DNA from: Primula veris
Taxonomy: Eukaryota > Streptophyta > Magnoliopsida > Ericales > Primulaceae
Direction of reading: 5' to 3'
Assembly: GCA_963682055.1 (NCBI GenBank)
Contig: OY821742.1
Coordinates: 23,748,560 to 23,812,559 of the forward strand
DNA: 64,000 nucleotides
Positions 58,913-64,000 of this stretch are shown piece after piece; positions within the stretch are counted from its first letter, which is position 1, and each line of letters starts with the position of its first letter. The translations under genes and the position numbers were made by a program. The notes beneath the pieces were generated by a model. The model worked only from the letters and a program-made list of their open reading frames with translations, searched no databases and had not been told where the DNA came from.

Positions 58913-61545
58913 TTGCTTACGACTTCATCCGGAGATGAGGTGTTCTTTCGTGGAGAAAGGGACTCTACCCTTTCTTCTATTCCTTATTATTCCAAGCGGG
59001 TTGTGGGCAACCTGTCTTGTCTTTTGGCTAGTCTCTCGATAGTGGATAACGACGAGGAAGTGGAAATGTGGCCACACGTAGTGGACGACTTTAGAGATGT
59101 GTTTCCGAAGGATCTACCGGGGTTACCACCGAAAAGAGGGTTAGATTTTTCTATCGACTTGGTACCGGGAACGGCACCCATAGCCATTTTCCCGTACCGT
59201 TTGGCATCAACAGAGTTGAAGGAGTTAAGTAAGCATTTAGAAGAACTGCTAAAGAAGGGGTATATTAGGCGGAGTACGTCACCATGGGCGGCACCGGCCT
59301 TATTTGTGCAAAAGAAGGATGGGTCGATGAGGATGTGCATCGACTATCAAAAGCTAAATAGGGTGACTATTAAGAATAAGTACCCACTACCTCGAATTGA
59401 CGATTTGTTTGACAAACTGAAGGGAGCGACGTTCTTTTCAAAAATCGACTTGCGGTCAGGATATCACCAATTGAGGGTGAAGGATGAGGATATTTCGAAA
59501 ACGGCCTTTAGGACCCGATATGGTCACTATGAGTTTGTGGTCATGCCATTCGGGTTTACTAATCCGCCGGCGGCATTTATGGAGTTAATGAACCGAATCT
59601 TTAAGGAGTATCTCGACAAGTTTGTGGTGGTCTTCGTCGACGATATCTTGATTTTCTCAAGTTCAAGAGAGGAACACGAGGAACATCTCCATTTAGCGTT
59701 GCTCACGTTAAGGGAGCACCAACTTTACGGAAAATTTAGCAAATGTGAGTTTTGGTTAAATGAGGTGAAATTTCTTGGACATGTGATCTCGGAAGAAGGG
59801 GTAAAGGTGGACGCGACGAAAATTGAGGCGGTTTCGAATTGGGCACAACCAAAAAATGTTTTTGAGATTCGAAGTTTCTTGGGTTTAGCGGGATACTATC
59901 GACGGTTCGTCAAAGATTTCTCAAAGTTGGCGACTCCAATGACTTACCTTTCCAAGAAGGGGGTGAAGTTCGTGTGGAGTGAGGCTTGCGAGAAAGCTTT
60001 CTTAGAGCTCAAGAAGCGGTTCACTAGTTCTCCCATACTAGTTATTCCCGAGCAAGGGAAGGGTTACCAAGTGTATTGCGACGCTTCAAAGGAAGGTTTG
60101 GGTTGCGTCTTGATGCAAGACGGAAAGGTTATCGCATATGCTTCACGACAACTAAAGATTCACGAAAAGAACTATCCGACTCATGACCTAGAGCTAGCGG
60201 CAATAGTTCATGCGTTGAAGATATGGAGGCATTATCTGTTCGGGGAAAAGTTCGAAGTGTTCTCGGATCACAAGAGCTTAGGGCATATTTTTACCCAACG
60301 GGATTTAAATATGCGACAACGACGATGGATGCTATATCTGGAACAGTACGACTACGACATGCACTACCACCCGGGAAAGGCCAATGTAGTGGCGGATGCT
60401 TTGAGTCGAAAGTCTCATGCGACCTTAGCGTATGTGGCGATCGACGAATGGAGGATGATGGGAAAAGTTAACGAGTTCGACTTGGAGTTGGGACATGTTA
60501 ATGTGGGGACCTTGTACACAATAGTGGTACAACCGAAACTTGTGAGTAGGGTTCTGGAAGCACAAGATGGGGACGAGAAAGTGGAGAGCTATGAGAAACA
60601 AATGAGTTCTAGCAAAGGATTAGATGGCTGGACGAAAGAAACCAATGAGGGACTACAATTTAAGGGAAGGACTTATGTGACAGAGAACATGAGGAACGAG
60701 GTATTAAAGGAGTTTCAGCACTCCCGATTAGCCGTTCATCCCGGCGGGAAGAAAATGTATCACGATGCGAAGAGACAATTTTGGTGGCCCGGAATGAAAC
60801 GAGATGTAGCTTCATATGTTAGCAGGTGTCTAACTTGCCAGCAAGTGAAAGCGGAACACCAAAGGCCGGCGGGTATGCTCCAACCCTTACCGGTAGCGGA
60901 ATGGAAGTGGGAAAGGATAGCAATGGATTTTGTGACCAACTTACCTAAATCGGTAAGTGGGAATTATGCTGTGTGGGTTGTGGTCGACCGTTTGACCAAA
61001 TCCGCACACTTCATTGCAATTAAGATGACAAACTCGGTAGAAATCTTGGGACGAAAGTATATCAAGAAAATTGTTAGACTTCATGGGATACCGATTTCGA
61101 TAGTATCGGATTGAGACGCGAGGTTTATGTCGAGGTTCTGGGGCGCATTGCAAAATGCCTTAGGGACCAAGTTGACAATGAGTACGGCGTTTCATCCCCA
61201 AACGGATAGACAATCGGAGCGGACTATACAAGTGCTAGAGGATATGTTACGTGCATGCGTGAATTACTTCAAGGGAGGCTTTCAAGCTAGTATTAGCATG
61301 GCACCTTTCGAGGCGTTATACGGGCGGCCGTGTAGGTCTCCGGTGTGTTGGACCAAGGTGGGAGAAGCGAAAATGTTAGGACCGCAATTGGTTCAAGAAA
61401 TGACAGAAAATAGTAAGTTAATTCGACAAAGGCTTGAGACGGCTCGAAGCAGGCAAAAGAGTTATGCGGATAAGAGGAGGAGACCTTTGGAGTTCGAAAA
61501 GGGGGATCAAGTATTTTTGCGAGTTTCGCCCAGGAAGGGGTTATG
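58913..61545 (+). pseudogene. Chromovirus RT, RNase H and integrase
   Basis: One frame runs from 58907 to 61545 with a single internal TGA at 61112. RT has [45 protein letters not shown] and the box [12 protein letters not shown] (FVDD). RNase H has [19 protein letters not shown] and [20 protein letters not shown]. Integrase has the zinc module ending [11 protein letters not shown], the first Asp in AMDFVTNLP, the second Asp beside the TGA, and the Glu in TDRQSERTIQVLEDML. The TGA falls inside the second catalytic motif, so the integrase is dead. The frame ends at 61545 in the integrase C-terminus. Confidence 0.93.
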
Positions 61546-61934
61546 AGGTTTGGCTCAAAAGGGAAGCTGAGCCCGAGATTTATCGTACCATTTGAGATCG
61601 TGGACCGAGTTGGAGAAGTTGCATACCGGTTGGACTTGCCACCAAAGTTGGCGGGGGTTCACCTGTGTTCCATGTGTCAATGTTGAAAAAGTATCATCAC
61701 GACCCTTCATACGTGGTGGACTTTGAGGACATTGAGGTTAATGCGGATGTGACCTACGAAGTGGGACCTATGAGGATTATCGATGTGCAAGAGAAAGAAC
61801 TTCGAGGAAAAACGATTAGATTGGTAAAGGTGGTTTGGAAACACCATGGGACTGAGGAGGCAACTTGGGAACGTGAGGATGAGATGAAGAGGAAGTATCC
61901 TGACCTCGTGCTTTCTTTAGGTACTTTTCATTAG
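61546..61934 (+). pseudogene. Integrase C-terminal and chromodomain-like tail
   Basis: After a frameshift near 61540 and another near 61660, the ORF 61665-61934 reads MFHVSMLKKYHHDPSYVV and ends VKVVWKHHGTEEATWERE and KYPDL. The WKHHG..EATWE pattern is the chromodomain-like motif of Tekay/Del elements, thought to steer integration toward chromatin marks. The TAG at 61932-61934 is the natural end of pol. Confidence 0.85.
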
Positions 61935-61945
61935 ATGTTTTCTAA

Positions 61946-62441
61946 TTTCGGGACGAAATTTCTTTATCGGGGAAGGGTTGTAACGCCTAGGGTCTGGAGT
62001 TTATTTTGTTGTAACGCCTAGAGTTTACGGAGTTATTGAGTTGTCATTTACTATGTTTGATATTGCATATAGGTGTTTACCTTATTTGAGATTCTTACGT
62101 GTAGTTCATGTATGTTGAGTTTTATAGACGTTGTGGAGTTGTTAAGGTAGAAGCATGTCATCTTAGTTGTTGAGCTAGAAACATGTTACCTTTGTTACAT
62201 TATTGTCTTTTATTTTATTAGTCATTGTTTTACATTATCGAGATACTTACGTACCTTTCGTTTACTTGAGTTATGGATGGACGAGTGGTATGAGTTGTGT
62301 ACCCTGATTATTTTATTTCTTAGATGATGACACGTATTATACGTTTAAATTTTATGGCCTTATTTATAAAAGTGTATAATTTCTGGGTATAGTTGTTTAG
62401 AGAGGAAATTTCGGGACGAAATTCTTTTAAGGAGGGTTAGT
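61946..62441 (+). repeat. Duplicated polypurine / LTR-start region
   Basis: The phrase ttcgggacgaaattt occurs at about 61946 and again at about 62411. The first is followed by ggggaagggttgtaacgcc, which looks like a polypurine tract plus LTR start. The second leads into the true polypurine tract ttaaggagggttagt and the 3' LTR. The 460 bases between resemble the beginning of a different LTR. A second tgtaacgcctag lies at about 62009. Confidence 0.7.
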
Positions 62442-64000
62442 TGTAACATCCCATATTTTTATAAATGGTTTTATTTATGATTTAATTTATCCAAGAACGT
62501 TTTATACAAATTTTACCAAAAACCGGTCACCCGACTAATTTTTAGCCAAAAACCGAAACTCTTCCGAAAAACCTTATTCTAAAAACCTGGTACTAATTTT
62601 ATAAACAAAAAGGACCCAATAGATTTGTTTCTATAGTTTTGTTATTTTTGAGTAGTAAAACAATATTTTTGGATTAAGAGTTAACTTTTAGAACTTTGGG
62701 GACCAAATAGTTCGTTACCACAAACTATCTCGAAACAGTTTTTCTAAACACTTTTCAGCCACTTTCAAAACCTAAAAACAGTAAAAACAAGTAAGAAGAG
62801 AGATACCGAGAGAAAAAGAAAGAAGAAGAAGAAGAAGAGGAAGCCACCATTAGCGGGTTCTTACCGGAATCATCTCCTCTACGCTCTAAGGTAACGGGGG
62901 TTATCCATTGCGACTAGACGAGGGTGTATGTTAGGATTAAGTTTTATGTTTATTATAAATTGGGGGTTTTTGCCTTTTATATTAATTATGTTCTTAAATT
63001 GTTGATTGGGGTTTAGTTGTTATATCTTTAATTCCATTATTTGAATTGTAGAAGTTGAGGCGTTTGACATATTAATTTCGGATTAATGAGAATATTGATG
63101 GGTTTGCATGTTTTATGCGTTAATTATATGTTATTACGGTTGTTGATAGAATTGGGTAAATTATTGTTGAATAGAGATGAGTTTTAGATTGTGCATACAA
63201 GGTGTTTGTTAAAATGCCCGAATGGAATTTTACTTTATTGGAGTTGTTTGGCTAGTTGTGAATTTAGTACATTTGGTTATGTGTTATGTTGATTGACGTT
63301 AAAGTGTCGTTTGAGAATGTTGGTATTTTGAGATGTGATAATTGAATGGTTTTATATTATTGACCGAGGCCTTGTGATTTAGCTGTAGTGGCAATGGTCT
63401 TTGTCTCTCTCTAATTCCGAGGACAGAAGACGGCCGAGTGAATAGGGAATGACTCGTCTTACGGACTGGGGCGAGTGGCGTGAGAGGTCCCAGTATGCAC
63501 TATATTTACTTTATTGTTAGCAATGGTCTATGTCTCTCCCTAATTCCGAGGACATAAGACGGCCGAAAGGATAGGGAATGACTCGTCTTACGGACTGGGA
63601 CGAGTGGCGTGAGAGCTTCAAGTGCGCACTATAAATCTATTTTTATGTTAGCAATGGTCTATGTCTCTCTCTAATTCCGGGGACATAAGACGGCCGAAGG
63701 GATTTGGAATGACCTACCTTACGGACTGAGGTAGGTGGCGTGAGAGGTCCATGTATGCTATTGATGTGTGTTGAAGTTATTTAATTTATCTTGTTGTAGG
63801 ATATTATATTTCTTTTTATATGTTGATTATCGTAGTTATTGTTTGTGGGTTCTTGCATTTAAGGGATGGAATGACGGTATTTGTGGTGCCGTCCCGTCTA
63901 GTTATGTGGGTGGGACTCACCGTTACAATTTTATCGTTCAGGTACAAATTAGATTGAGACGTTCAGATAAGAGCATTAGCGCAGTATCGCATGGGCTCGG
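62442..64000 (+). repeat. 3' LTR of the chromovirus (cut by window end)
   Basis: It begins tgtaacatcccatat after ttaaggagggttagt and aligns to the 5' LTR throughout. The last base in the window corresponds to about 56560 there. Its (aag)n tract is about 54 bases shorter. Confidence 0.95.
63391..63770 (+). repeat. Three tandem ~130-bp modules with paired stems (3' LTR)
   Basis: Units start at 63391, 63520 and 63651 and repeat the pattern of the 5' LTR, including the alternative ACCTACC / GGTAGGT pair in unit 3. Point changes between the LTRs fall mostly outside the stems. Confidence 0.9.

Larger units (their letters stand above)
54944..64000 (+). mobile_element. Tekay/Del-type chromovirus, near complete, degraded
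   Basis: The element has 5' LTR 54944-56745, primer site 56749-56760, gag and protease 57174-58906, RT/RNase H/integrase 58913-61545, a chromodomain-like tail to 61934, a duplicated polypurine region to 62441, and a 3' LTR from 62442 that is cut by the window end about 190 bases early. The gag-pol single-frame layout, two CCHC knuckles and a C-terminal chromodomain-like segment place it with the Tekay/Del chromoviruses. By eye the LTRs differ at roughly 3 percent of sites. Four in-frame stops and about three frameshifts make it non-autonomous now. It interrupts the Athila-like element. Confidence 0.92.

Overview
This is nuclear DNA from a flowering plant, probably a eudicot. The evidence is split genes with GT-AG introns, a DYW-class pentatricopeptide (PPR) gene, AT-rich intergenic DNA, and a typical plant transposon mix: Ty1/copia, Athila-like and chromodomain Ty3/gypsy, Stowaway-type MITEs, a Mutator-type TIR element, tRNA-type SINE heads, a LINE piece and a Cassandra-type 5S-bearing LTR. 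Nothing here is bacterial or organellar, and the species cannot be fixed from this window.

Layout. 1-3.6 kb: an AT-rich decamer array, a short Pol III-type SINE, a lone copia LTR and a small hAT-like element. 3.65-11.14 kb: a complete but decayed Ty1/copia element on the minus strand with matching target duplications. 11.6-13.6 kb: the 3' half of a second copia. 13.6-15.4 kb: the 3' end of an Athila-like gypsy. 17.35-25.23 kb: an intact-looking eight-exon alpha/beta hydrolase gene (402 residues, monoacylglycerol-lipase-like) with two Stowaway-like MITEs and one Mutator-like TIR element in its introns. 26.4-34.9 kb: a (TG)n tract of about 225 bp, foldback elements and two solo LTRs with target duplications. 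35.3-36.5 kb: copia debris and a small acidic ORF. 36.97-39.70 kb: an inositol polyphosphate 5-phosphatase gene with recognisable exons but apparent disabling changes. 41.98-45.15 kb, minus strand: a two-exon PPR-DYW gene (838 residues). 47.1-54.9 kb: an Athila-like element on the minus strand, pierced by a Cassandra-type solo LTR and by a LINE. 54.94 kb to the window end: a Tekay/Del-type chromovirus with 1.8-kb LTRs.

The protein genes do unrelated housekeeping jobs: lipid ester hydrolysis, phosphoinositide signalling and organelle RNA editing. They sit as islands in nested transposons. The inverted Athila-like pair (13.6-15.4 kb and 47.1-51.1 kb) is useful because the first copy is the empty site for both insertions in the second. 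The most unusual signal is a roughly 130-bp module, repeated three times in each chromovirus LTR, that can fold into a three-way-junction shape. One stem differs between modules by matched changes on both arms.
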